From positions 1 to 11,084 of the forward strand of contig JAAKFX010000050.1 of assembly GCA_011064865.1 (NCBI GenBank): DNA of 11,084 nucleotides. The letters run 5' to 3'. Made by a program: the position numbers and the translations under genes. Shown here one piece after another: positions 1 through 6,323 of the stretch; within the stretch, counting starts at the first letter, position 1, and each line of letters begins with the position of its first letter. The notes under the pieces are model-generated. The model worked only from the letters and a program-made list of their open reading frames with translations, was not told where the DNA came from and searched no databases. This stretch comes from Candidatus Anoxychlamydiales bacterium. GTDB lineage: Bacteria; Chlamydiota; Chlamydiia; Chlamydiales; SM23-39.

Positions 1-105
1 CCAATTAAAATTCCTGCTAGAAAAGCTGTTAAATTTACTCCAGGTAAAAAAATGAAAAAACAGATCGAAGAGCAGATATCTCCAGCTTCTTCTCCAATGA
101 TGTAG
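1..105 (+). CDS. HU/IHF family DNA-binding protein, C-terminal end (partial)
   Basis: This is the last 34 codons of a gene that enters from the left edge; the frame is open from base 1 and stops at TAG 103-105. The start of the fragment, reading IKIPARKAVKFTPGK, matches the conserved end of HU/IHF histone-like proteins (IPARK...FKPGK...), the part that follows the DNA-binding beta arm. These proteins are small dimers that bend and compact DNA. The tail, KKQIEEQ followed by a Ser/Pro/Met-rich end, runs beyond the usual HU end by roughly a dozen residues. In Chlamydia a himD/ihfA-type gene lies just before the accA-msbA block, which fits this position. Whether it is HU or an IHF subunit cannot be decided from the fragment. 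A strong terminator follows directly. Confidence 0.8.
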   Translation, partial: PIKIPARKAVKFTPGKKMKKQIEEQISPASSPMM

Positions 106-136
106 TTTTTTCAAAATAAGATTAAAAAAGTTATAG

Positions 137-167
137 AAACAACCCAGGAATCTGGGTTGTTTTTTTT
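137..167 (+). terminator. Rho-independent terminator after the HU/IHF gene
   Basis: The arms ACAACCCAG (139-147) and CTGGGTTGT (152-160) pair perfectly around a four-base GAAT loop. The stem can be extended by two A-T pairs at its base, and a run of eight T (160-167) follows. It lies 32 bases after the HU/IHF stop codon and closes that transcript, so the downstream operon needs its own promoter. Confidence 0.9.
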
Positions 168-197
168 ATGTCTAAAACTTGTTATATAAATTGTTTT

Positions 198-227
198 TTG
201 AACAAAAAAATAAATATTTTTTATACA
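198..227 (+). promoter_or_regulatory. Candidate promoter for the transpeptidase-accA-msbA operon
   Basis: TTGAAC (198-203) and TATACA (222-227) are separated by 18 bases, similar to the sigma70/chlamydial sigma66 pattern, and lie between the HU/IHF terminator and the first gene of the operon. Each box matches the consensus at four of six positions. The rest of 168-367 is very AT-rich, so alternatives cannot be excluded, and the implied 5' leader would be about 130 bases long. The only other notable item in this gap is an orphan ribosome-binding-like GGAGG at 294-298. Confidence 0.3.
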
Positions 228-367
228 TACTAAATATTTTAATTCTCTCAAATCAGATCTATTGGCTCATATTATAAAATCATAATTTTAAATGGAGGTA
301 AAATCATTTAAAATAAATGCATTTTGATGTATTATAGAAGTAATAATTAAAAAATTAGGAGTATGCT

Positions 368-1402
368 TTGTCTACGTCTAAAATTGTCATGATTGGCGCT
401 GTAGCACTATTTGGTGTAATTGGGGTTTTAGGTTTTTTCAAGAAAAACCAAAATAAACAAGAAGTTGTTTTAGATACTAATAAGAGCAAGGTTCAAGAGA
501 TTACGATTGAGGTTCCAAAAGGGCCTAAAGTAGAAATTAAAAAGAAACCTGTAGAAAAAAAGATAGCTAAAAAGGTAGTAAAAGAGATCAAAAAAACAGA
601 TGAAAAAGTAGCCATAAAAGAAGATGACAATCTACCTGATGCTAATATAATAGATAGATTATTTGTAACAGATTCATCGAGACTTCCGATCGTTGAGACT
701 GTAACATATAGCTCTAGAGTACCATGGCTACAAGGTAGACATGCTTGGGTTGCAGATTATGCATCGCATTTTTCAACGACAAGACATTTTATTGCGAGAA
801 GCTTAAATAAAAAACATGATTATTTTACGCAAAAGATTAATCCAGGCGATAGATTTAATGTTTTAAGAGATGATAAAAATATAAAGTTTCATTTGGTTAT
901 TGATATAAATAGATCTAAACTTTGGTTTTATTATTTAGATGTAGATACAAATGAAAGAGTTTTATTAAAAACATATAAAGTAGGTCTTGGAAGAAAAGAG
1001 TCTAAAAGAGAATCTGGAGGATTAACTCCTGTTGGAAAATACTCACTTGGTAGCAAAGTAGCTATTTATAAACCTAATGTTTTAGGGTATTTTCAAGATA
1101 ATAAAATTGAGCTGATAAAAGTCTTTGGAACTAGATGGATTCCTTTTAATGAGGAATTAAATAATTGCTCAGATTCAGCTAAAGGGTTAGGTCTTCATGG
1201 AGCTCCTTGGGTTGAATCTAATGGAGAGCTTGTAGAAGATAGATCTAAAGTTGGAAAATATGATAGCGATGGATGTATTAGACTGTTTTCTGAAGATATG
1301 GAAGAGATGTTTTCTATTATTATTTCTAGACCGACAGAGATAGAGCTTGTAAAGGATTTTAAAGAGGCAAAACTTCCCGGCGTTGAAAAAATAATTAAAT
1401 AA
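368..1402 (+). CDS. Membrane-anchored L,D-transpeptidase (YkuD domain)
   Basis: 344-residue protein that probably cross-links peptidoglycan (3-3 links) or attaches a protein to it, acting on the outer side of the inner membrane. Residues 5-23 form one hydrophobic segment, read as a signal anchor. Residues 50-86 are a Lys/Glu-rich spacer, and a YkuD-type catalytic domain spans about 173-330. Key residues visible are His277 in LHGAPW and the SDGCIR motif at 300-305 with nucleophile Cys303 and Arg305; GGLTPVGKY (217-225) is the usual TP-G-Y segment. No LysM or other wall-binding domain is evident. The start is TTG at 368, chosen because AGGAG (357-361) sits six bases upstream; the ATG at 363 is in another frame that stops at once. 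It is first in the operon, 14 bases before accA. The family call is firm, but donor and acceptor specificity are not known. Confidence 0.88.
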   Translation: MSTSKIVMIGAVALFGVIGVLGFFKKNQNKQEVVLDTNKSKVQEITIEVPKGPKVEIKKKPVEKKIAKKVVKEIKKTDEKVAIKEDDNLPDANIIDRLFVTDSSRLPIVETVTYSSRVPWLQGRHAWVADYASHFSTTRHFIARSLNKKHDYFTQKINPGDRFNVLRDDKNIKFHLVIDINRSKLWFYYLDVDTNERVLLKTYKVGLGRKESKRESGGLTPVGKYSLGSKVAIYKPNVLGYFQDNKIELIKVFGTRWIPFNEELNNCSDSAKGLGLHGAPWVESNGELVEDRSKVGKYDSDGCIRLFSEDMEEMFSIIISRPTEIELVKDFKEAKLPGVEKIIK

Positions 1403-1416
1403 TAAAAGGTAATAGT

Positions 1417-2373
1417 ATGGAAATACTACCTCATGAAAAACAGATTTATGAGTACGAAGAGACGATAAAGCAAGTTAAAGAGCAAAACAAAAATAATGCT
1501 CTTTGGACTAAAGATGAGATTAAAAAAATTGAAGATAAACTCAAAAAGCTTAAAAAAAAGGTCTATTCTAAATTAACAGCTTGGGATAGAGTTTTAATTT
1601 GTCGTCATTCTGATAGACCTCATTCATTAGATTATATACAAAATATCTCAGATGAATATGAAGAAATTTTTGGTGATAGAACTTATATGGATGATGCATC
1701 AATTATAACTGCTTTAGCAAAAATCGATGGTAAAAAGTTCGTTATAATAGGCCAAGAAAAAGGAAAGGATACAGATTCTAGGATTACAAGAAACTTTGGT
1801 ATGACTCATCCTGAAGGGTATAGAAAAGCTCTAAGAGCTATGAAATTAGCTGAAAAATTTAATATTCCAGTTGTTACTCTGATAGATACTCCAGGTGCAT
1901 TCCCAGGCCTTAGCGCTGAGGAGAGAGGTCAAGGTTGGGCGATCGCTAAAAATCTATTTGAGATGGCGCAGCTTAGAACTCAAATCATTGTAGTTTTAAT
2001 AGGAGAAGGGTGCTCAGGGGGAGCTTTAGGAATTGGAGTTGGTGATGTTATCGGCATGCTAGAGCATGCTTATTATTCTGTAATTTCTCCAGAAGGATGT
2101 GCATCTATTTTATATAAAGATCCTACGAAAAAATCTCAAGCTGCCAAATCTTTAAAAATACACGCTGAAGATCTTATTAAATTAAATATCATTGATAAAA
2201 TTATAAAAGAACCTCAAGGTGGAGCTCATTTAGATCCTGAGATTGTCTATAAAAATGTGAAAACATTTATTTTATCTTCTTTTGATAGCTTGAAAAATAC
2301 CAAAGGTGATAGCCTAATAGATAAGCGTTACGAAAAGTTTCGCAACATGGGCGAATTTATCAAAAGTAAATAA
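1417..2373 (+). CDS. accA: Acetyl-CoA carboxylase carboxyltransferase subunit alpha
   Basis: 318 residues, the usual length for AccA. With AccD it transfers the carboxyl group from carboxybiotin to acetyl-CoA, giving malonyl-CoA for fatty acid synthesis in the cytoplasm. A charged helical N-terminal region (1-58) is followed by the crotonase-like carboxyltransferase core. Landmarks are IGQEKGKDTDSR (111-122), NFGM (126-129), LIDTPGAFPG (155-164), the oxyanion-hole type GEGCSGGALGIG (196-207) and SPEGCASILYKD (224-235). The Cys4 zinc finger belongs to the AccD partner, which is not in this window. The start ATG has AAAAGG (1404-1409) seven bases upstream. It lies inside a tight operon, with 14 bases after the transpeptidase and six before the exporter. 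The N-terminus resembles chlamydial AccA. Nothing looks damaged. Confidence 0.97.
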   Translation: MEILPHEKQIYEYEETIKQVKEQNKNNALWTKDEIKKIEDKLKKLKKKVYSKLTAWDRVLICRHSDRPHSLDYIQNISDEYEEIFGDRTYMDDASIITALAKIDGKKFVIIGQEKGKDTDSRITRNFGMTHPEGYRKALRAMKLAEKFNIPVVTLIDTPGAFPGLSAEERGQGWAIAKNLFEMAQLRTQIIVVLIGEGCSGGALGIGVGDVIGMLEHAYYSVISPEGCASILYKDPTKKSQAAKSLKIHAEDLIKLNIIDKIIKEPQGGAHLDPEIVYKNVKTFILSSFDSLKNTKGDSLIDKRYEKFRNMGEFIKSK

Positions 2374-2379
2374 TAATTT

Positions 2380-4311
2380 ATGAGATTGCTTTTTAAAGCT
2401 GCATTAAAAAATTCTAAGCATTTATCTTTAGCAATTATTACTATGGTTACTCTGCTTTTTTTAACTGTTGCAGATCAAATGGAAATGTTTTCCATGGGGT
2501 TCATTGCAAATACAGGTGCAGATTTTTTCACTCTTTTTGGAAAAGATAGAAAAGGAAAACTACATTCTAATGACTATGTAACTCTAGGTGATGTTCAAAA
2601 TAAGTGGTCAACTATTGATACTGATGAAAATGGAGTTATCTCAAAAAAAGATGCCGCGATTTACATTGCAGGTAGAAAAAATTCCAATCCTTTAAATCGT
2701 ATGTTTAGAATTGTAGCAAACAAACTAAACATTGAGACTAATTTTTCTGGAATGATATCAATTTTAGTATTCGTTGCTCTATTTAAAGCTCTATTTTTAT
2801 TTGTTTCAAGATATTCAACGCAAGTTTTATCGATTAGGATTACAAGAGATTTACGCCAACAATTTTTTGAGCATTTACAAGCGCTTCCTCTTAGTTTTTA
2901 TCAGCAACATAATATGGGCTCATTATCGACAAGAGCTGTAGGCGATGCAGGCCAAATTGCATCTTCTATAAATTCGATGATTACAAATTATTTCCAAACT
3001 CCATTTAGAGTTTTTTCAACTTTAATAGGCTGTTTTTATTTATCTTGGAAATTATCTTTAATTATTTTCATCGGCATGCCGATGATTGTATTGCCTGTTG
3101 TGTTTTTAACAAAAAGAATAAAAACAGTTTCTCGGCAAATTCAAAAAAATCAAGAAAGTTTTACCTCTGTTTTATTAGATTTTTTAGGAGGTATTCAAAC
3201 GATTAAGATTTTTGCAATGGAGCGTTTTTCTTTAAAAAAATACAAAGAACACAATACAAAAATGGCTTTTTTAGAGAGTAAAAATGCAAAGTATTCTCTA
3301 TTAACAAGGCCAATTTTACATTTTATTACCACATCTTGTATGGCGGCTGTTGTGTTTTTGGGTCTTTATGTTTTAAATATGAATATCCCTGTTTTAATAG
3401 TTTTTGTAGCTCTTTTACATCTTTTTTATGAACCTGTTAAAAAATTTGCTGAAGAAAATTCAAATATTCAAAGAGGTGTTGTTGCTGCAGAGAGAATGTT
3501 TGAGGTTTTATCTCTAAAACCAAATATCTTAGATGAAGATGGAGCGATGGATTTCCTAGAGTTCAAAGAAGTAATAGAGTTTAAAAATGTCAGTTTTAGA
3601 TATGACAAAGAGTGGGTTTTAAAAGATGTCTCATTTAGCGTGAAAAAAGGTGAAACTGTTGCAATAGTAGGGCCTACCGGTGCTGGTAAATCTACAATTG
3701 TACAACTTCTTCCTCGTCTTTATGATGTTCAAAAAGGGGAGATAAAAATAGATGGTTATCCTCTTAAAGAATATACTCAAAAATCACTGAGAGAAAATAT
3801 CGCTTTTGTACCTCAAAAGCCCTTTTTATTTTATGATAGCATTATTGAAAATATCTCTTTTGGTAGAGATTTTACTTTTGAAGAGGTTAAAGCCGCTGCT
3901 ATCAAAGCTCATGCTCATGAGTTCATTGTTGATTTAGAAAACAGTTATGATACTATTTTAGCAGAAAGAGGAAAAAATTTATCTGGTGGGCAACAACAAA
4001 GGCTAGCAATTGCTAGAGCTTTAGTGAAAAAAGCTCCTATTTTAGTGATGGACGAAGCTACATCTTCTTTAGATGCAATTAGTGAAAATAAAATAAAAGA
4101 GGCTATAAAAGATCTGCAAAATAAAGCTACTCAAATAATTATTGCTCATAGGCTATCTACTATTGAACATGCTGATAGAATTATCTACATCGAAAAAGGT
4201 ATTAAAATAGCAGAAGGTCCTAAAGAGCAGCTACTCAAAACTTGTCCTGAATTTAAGTATATGTGGGATCAATATCATAAATCTAAACATTTAGACAAAA
4301 TATCTATTTAA
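2380..4311 (+). CDS. msbA: MsbA-type lipid A/lipid exporter, ABC transporter with EF-hand-like insert
   Basis: 643-residue half-transporter, with fused membrane and ATPase domains, that should work as a homodimer flipping lipid A core or phospholipid across the inner membrane. The first membrane helix is about residues 12-30, and further helices lie at about 124-143, 211-243 and 311-348. The ATPase domain (about 398-635) is complete: Walker A GPTGAGKST (431-439), Q-loop Gln479, signature LSGGQ (534-538), Walker B ILVMDE (554-559), D-loop SSLD (562-565) and H-loop His590. It is about 60 residues longer than Escherichia coli MsbA. The extra length lies between helices 1 and 2 (about 45-115), which should face the periplasm, and holds an EF-hand-like calcium loop at 80-91. 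It starts six bases after accA with no clear ribosome site, suggesting translational coupling. Lipid A as substrate is inferred from family and gene order. Confidence 0.9.
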   Translation: MRLLFKAALKNSKHLSLAIITMVTLLFLTVADQMEMFSMGFIANTGADFFTLFGKDRKGKLHSNDYVTLGDVQNKWSTIDTDENGVISKKDAAIYIAGRKNSNPLNRMFRIVANKLNIETNFSGMISILVFVALFKALFLFVSRYSTQVLSIRITRDLRQQFFEHLQALPLSFYQQHNMGSLSTRAVGDAGQIASSINSMITNYFQTPFRVFSTLIGCFYLSWKLSLIIFIGMPMIVLPVVFLTKRIKTVSRQIQKNQESFTSVLLDFLGGIQTIKIFAMERFSLKKYKEHNTKMAFLESKNAKYSLLTRPILHFITTSCMAAVVFLGLYVLNMNIPVLIVFVALLHLFYEPVKKFAEENSNIQRGVVAAERMFEVLSLKPNILDEDGAMDFLEFKEVIEFKNVSFRYDKEWVLKDVSFSVKKGETVAIVGPTGAGKSTIVQLLPRLYDVQKGEIKIDGYPLKEYTQKSLRENIAFVPQKPFLFYDSIIENISFGRDFTFEEVKAAAIKAHAHEFIVDLENSYDTILAERGKNLSGGQQQRLAIARALVKKAPILVMDEATSSLDAISENKIKEAIKDLQNKATQIIIAHRLSTIEHADRIIYIEKGIKIAEGPKEQLLKTCPEFKYMWDQYHKSKHLDKISI

Positions 4312-4316
4312 AATGT

Positions 4317-4595
4317 ATGGAAGATATTTTTAAAGATTTATCAGATTGCTTAAATACCATTATAAATTTATTAAAAGATTTTGATTTAACTAAAGATGAT
4401 TATAAAAAACCTGGTATTAGAGCCAATCAAATAAAAATGCTCTCAATAGCTAAAATCATCGGAAATAAAGTTTTATCTGATATGGAAAAATTAAACTCAG
4501 ATATAGATGAATATCTATCAAATCCTGAAGAAACTATTTTTAAAAAACTCATCCATGATGCTGTAAATCTTCAAAATGATCTTTGGGAGCTTTAG
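4317..4595 (+). CDS. Small acidic, probably all-helical protein, unrecognised
   Basis: 92-residue protein that I do not recognise. It is charged and rich in Leu, Ile, Lys and Asp, with no signal peptide, membrane helix or cysteine motif (a single Cys near residue 12). Hydrophobic spacing such as CLNTIINLLKDF and SIAKIIGNKVLSDMEKL suggests an amphipathic helical bundle. It starts five bases after the msbA stop with no ribosome-binding site; an out-of-frame ATG at 4313 dead-ends after a few codons, so 4317 is the only sensible start. It is the last gene of the plus-strand operon and ends two bases before the convergent epimerase-like gene. Co-transcription with the exporter is likely, but no function follows from that. 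An open frame this long in such AT-rich DNA, abutting both neighbours, makes it likely real. Confidence 0.65.
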   Translation: MEDIFKDLSDCLNTIINLLKDFDLTKDDYKKPGIRANQIKMLSIAKIIGNKVLSDMEKLNSDIDEYLSNPEETIFKKLIHDAVNLQNDLWEL

Positions 4596-4597
4596 AT

Positions 4598-5419
4598 TTA
4601 AATAACTCTATTAGGATACTTAAATTGATATCCTTTTTCTTTAATTCTGTAATTTGAAACTCTTTTATTGTTGTCTGGAAAATCAGCAATATTCGGATCA
4701 TACTTAGGTATAGCTAAATTAAGTTTAGAGCAAATCTTTTTTGCGAGCTCTAGTCTAGTCATATGATCATCATCAGCGGCATTATATATCCCTTTGATAT
4801 CATGCTCGATTACATAATCAATAATACCTACTACATCATCTCTATGTACCATGTTAGTGTAGTAATCGCTATGTCCAGCTATAACATCTTTGTAATTAGT
4901 TTTAAATCGATCTATAATTTCGCGATTAGGGCCATAGATTTGAGACAGTCTTAATATTGTTATGCTCCATCCTAAATCAATTAAAGAAAACAAAGTTTTT
5001 TCTGCATCAATGAGTATTTTAGATTCCTCATCTTTTGCTCTAAGTGGCGTTGATTCATCAACCCACATTCCATCGTGATTTCCATAGATATATGATTTTG
5101 ATGTGTAAATGATTCTTTTGGGATTAGCCGTCTCTACTGCACACTCTTTTATGGTACGAGCTGTTTCAAGAAATGTATTTTCAAACTCATCGCTATTTTT
5201 TGCATCTACTGTTATAATGATTACATCATTTTCATCGATGATTATAGACATTTCATTCTTATCACTTCCTTTCATAATAAGTGATTTTTGTGTGATTTTA
5301 GATAATTTTTCTATAGATTTAGGTTTTTTTGTTGTACAGGTGAGGAAATGATTTTTTTTATGTAGTTTTTCAGCTAAAGCAAGTCCAATATAACCACATC
5401 CAATAATTGTTATATTCAT
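4598..5419 (-). CDS. Atypical SDR / NAD-dependent epimerase-like protein (YeeZ-like)
   Basis: 273-residue cytoplasmic protein with an N-terminal Rossmann nucleotide-binding motif GCGYIG at 7-12. SDR-like landmarks follow: TSKSYIYG (106-113), RLSQIYGP (157-164), VHRDD (191-195) and YNAADD (212-217). This order matches extended/atypical SDR proteins of the YeeZ type. The catalytic YxxxK of classical epimerases is missing: at the expected place (about 134-145) the sequence is KILIDAEKTLFS. This is common in the atypical branch and makes a sugar-epimerase reaction doubtful; a reductase or NAD(P)-sensing role is possible. The start ATG at 5419 has AAGGA seven to eight bases upstream, lying in the last codons of the dnaQ-like gene, three bases away. 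The two genes are thus probably one transcript. Family call firm, reaction unknown. Confidence 0.8.
   Translation of the reverse strand: MNITIIGCGYIGLALAEKLHKKNHFLTCTTKKPKSIEKLSKITQKSLIMKGSDKNEMSIIIDENDVIIITVDAKNSDEFENTFLETARTIKECAVETANPKRIIYTSKSYIYGNHDGMWVDESTPLRAKDEESKILIDAEKTLFSLIDLGWSITILRLSQIYGPNREIIDRFKTNYKDVIAGHSDYYTNMVHRDDVVGIIDYVIEHDIKGIYNAADDDHMTRLELAKKICSKLNLAIPKYDPNIADFPDNNKRVSNYRIKEKGYQFKYPNRVI
4613..4638 (+). terminator. Weak possible terminator at the convergent gene ends
   Basis: AGGATA (4613-4618) and TATCCT (4629-4634) form a six-pair stem with a ten-base loop, followed by a short T run (4634-4638). It falls just past the end of the plus-strand operon, inside the last codons of the opposing gene. 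The stem is short and mostly A-T, so it may be chance. Confidence 0.25.
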
Positions 5420-5422
5420 ATT

Positions 5423-6130
5423 TTATCCTTTTGATAAAAGATTTAATTTTTCTAAAGCCTGTTTCAAAGCTCTGTTTTGAGGTTTATCAAAAGCATTGCT
5501 CTCATCTAACCATCTTATATAAGATTTAGGTACCTCGCTTAATTTTTTGCCTTGATGTTTCCCAAAAGGCATATGCTCAACAGTATCACTCTTAGTCTGA
5601 TATACAAGTTTATAAACCATTTCAATAGAAAGATCATCTACTAGCTTTTCAAAAATCTGATGTAAAATTACAACATCATTTAAAGCTCTATGAGCTTGGT
5701 TCTCTTTAATATTATAAATCTCTCTTAAATATTGAAGTGCATGTCTAGGTAGATCAGGTCTATATTTTCTTGCCCATTTTAAAGAATCTATATACTCCCA
5801 TTTAGGAATCTCAAGACTCTCTTTTGTAAATTCAGCTTCTAAAAAAGGTCTATCAAAACTATCGTTGTTATGTGCTACCAAAATAGTATCTCCTGAACAA
5901 AATTCAATAAACTTTTTTCCAACTATATCAAAAGTGTCAGCATCTTTTACCATATCATCTGTAATATGACAGATGTTTGTGGATTCTTGAGGTATTGCTC
6001 TTTTAGGATTGACAAGTTCATTAAATGTTCTATTTTGAACAGGATCAAATGCTGCTATTTCAATTATTCGATCCTTTTGAGCACTCAGCCCCGTTGTTTC
6101 TGTATCATAAAAAATTGCTCTTTTTGCCAT
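5423..6130 (-). CDS. dnaQ: DnaQ-like 3'-5' exonuclease with C-terminal DUF3820 module
   Basis: 235-residue DEDDh-type exonuclease related to the proofreading epsilon subunit of DNA polymerase III. All catalytic positions are present: Asp9 and Glu11 in YDTETTG, Asp93 in HNNDSFDRPF, and His147 with Asp152 in HRALND. Removing bases from DNA or RNA 3' ends with two metal ions is the family reaction. Residues 187-208 (MPFGKHQGKKLSEVPKSY, then IRWL) match the short DUF3820 module seen at the end of several exonucleases of this group. No clear clamp-binding or polymerase-binding motif was seen, so whether it proofreads or does repair/RNA trimming is open. AAGGA lies a few bases before ATG 6130, with a good promoter behind it. 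Chlamydiae carry a dnaQ paralogue near accA-msbA, which agrees with this location; the symbol denotes family, not proven orthology to the replicative subunit. Confidence 0.85.
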   Translation of the reverse strand: MAKRAIFYDTETTGLSAQKDRIIEIAAFDPVQNRTFNELVNPKRAIPQESTNICHITDDMVKDADTFDIVGKKFIEFCSGDTILVAHNNDSFDRPFLEAEFTKESLEIPKWEYIDSLKWARKYRPDLPRHALQYLREIYNIKENQAHRALNDVVILHQIFEKLVDDLSIEMVYKLVYQTKSDTVEHMPFGKHQGKKLSEVPKSYIRWLDESNAFDKPQNRALKQALEKLNLLSKG

Positions 6131-6156
6131 ATATATCCTTAAATTTAGAAAATGTT

Positions 6157-6186
6157 ATTATAAAAACTCAATATTAGCAAAAACAA
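6157..6186 (-). promoter_or_regulatory. Promoter for dnaQ-like/epimerase-like pair
   Basis: Read on the minus strand, TTGTTT (6186-6181) is followed after 18 bases by a perfect TATAAT (6162-6157). This lies 27 bases upstream of the dnaQ-like start codon, leaving a short leader that carries the AAGGA ribosome site. The -10 box is exact; the -35 box matches the consensus at three positions. Confidence 0.55.
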
Positions 6187-6191
6187 TAAAA

Positions 6192-6260
6192 ATGCTTAAG
6201 AAACTTTTGCTTTTTTTAATTTTTTTTATTTTATCTAGCTGCTATCAAAAGTTTGGATAA
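6192..6260 (+). CDS. Possible 22-residue micro-lipoprotein
   Basis: Very short open frame from ATG 6192 to TAA 6258-6260. The peptide opens with MLKK, continues with a run of Leu/Ile/Phe and reaches the lipobox LSSC, with Cys at residue 17. Only five residues follow the Cys (YQKFG). This is the full layout of a lipoprotein signal peptide: positive start, hydrophobic core, lipobox. If made, it would leave a lipid-anchored hexapeptide, similar in form to small lysis or entericidin-type lipoproteins, though no homology is claimed. There is no good ribosome-binding site upstream (AT-rich, AACAATAAAA), and the dnaQ-side promoter lies just before it on the other strand. A T-rich stretch can encode such a peptide by chance, or it may be the remnant of a longer lipoprotein gene. 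Confidence 0.3.
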   Translation: MLKKLLLFLIFFILSSCYQKFG

Positions 6261-6281
6261 AAAATATCTAGCTTTTTGATA
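6232..6281. repeat. Paired direct repeats with an interlocked inverted repeat
   Basis: TATCTAGCT occurs exactly twice, at 6232-6240 and 6265-6273, with starts 33 bases apart. Interlocked with them is an inverted pair, TATCAAAAG (6243-6251) and CTTTTTGATA (6272-6281), matching except for one extra T. The cluster sits directly upstream of, and overlaps, a -10-like GATAAT (6278-6283) before the two-helix membrane protein gene. It could be an operator or a hairpin; its function is unknown. Confidence 0.45.
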
Positions 6282-6323
6282 ATATTCTGTTTATATTTTT
6301 TTTATTTCAAAAGGAGTGACAAT

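Noticed and set aside
4763..4954. Plus-strand open frame of 63 codons
   Set aside because: It lies wholly inside the epimerase-like gene on the other strand, whose motifs are clear, and has no ribosome site or recognisable content.
5109..5351. Plus-strand open frame of 80 codons
   Set aside because: Antisense shadow of the same epimerase-like gene; the hydrophobic look comes from reading its reverse strand.
6276..6323. Sixteen-codon N-terminal extension of the two-helix protein
   Set aside because: The extension would bury a strong AAGGAG ribosome site located seven bases before the ATG at 6324, and its codons are a T-rich run typical of non-coding DNA here.
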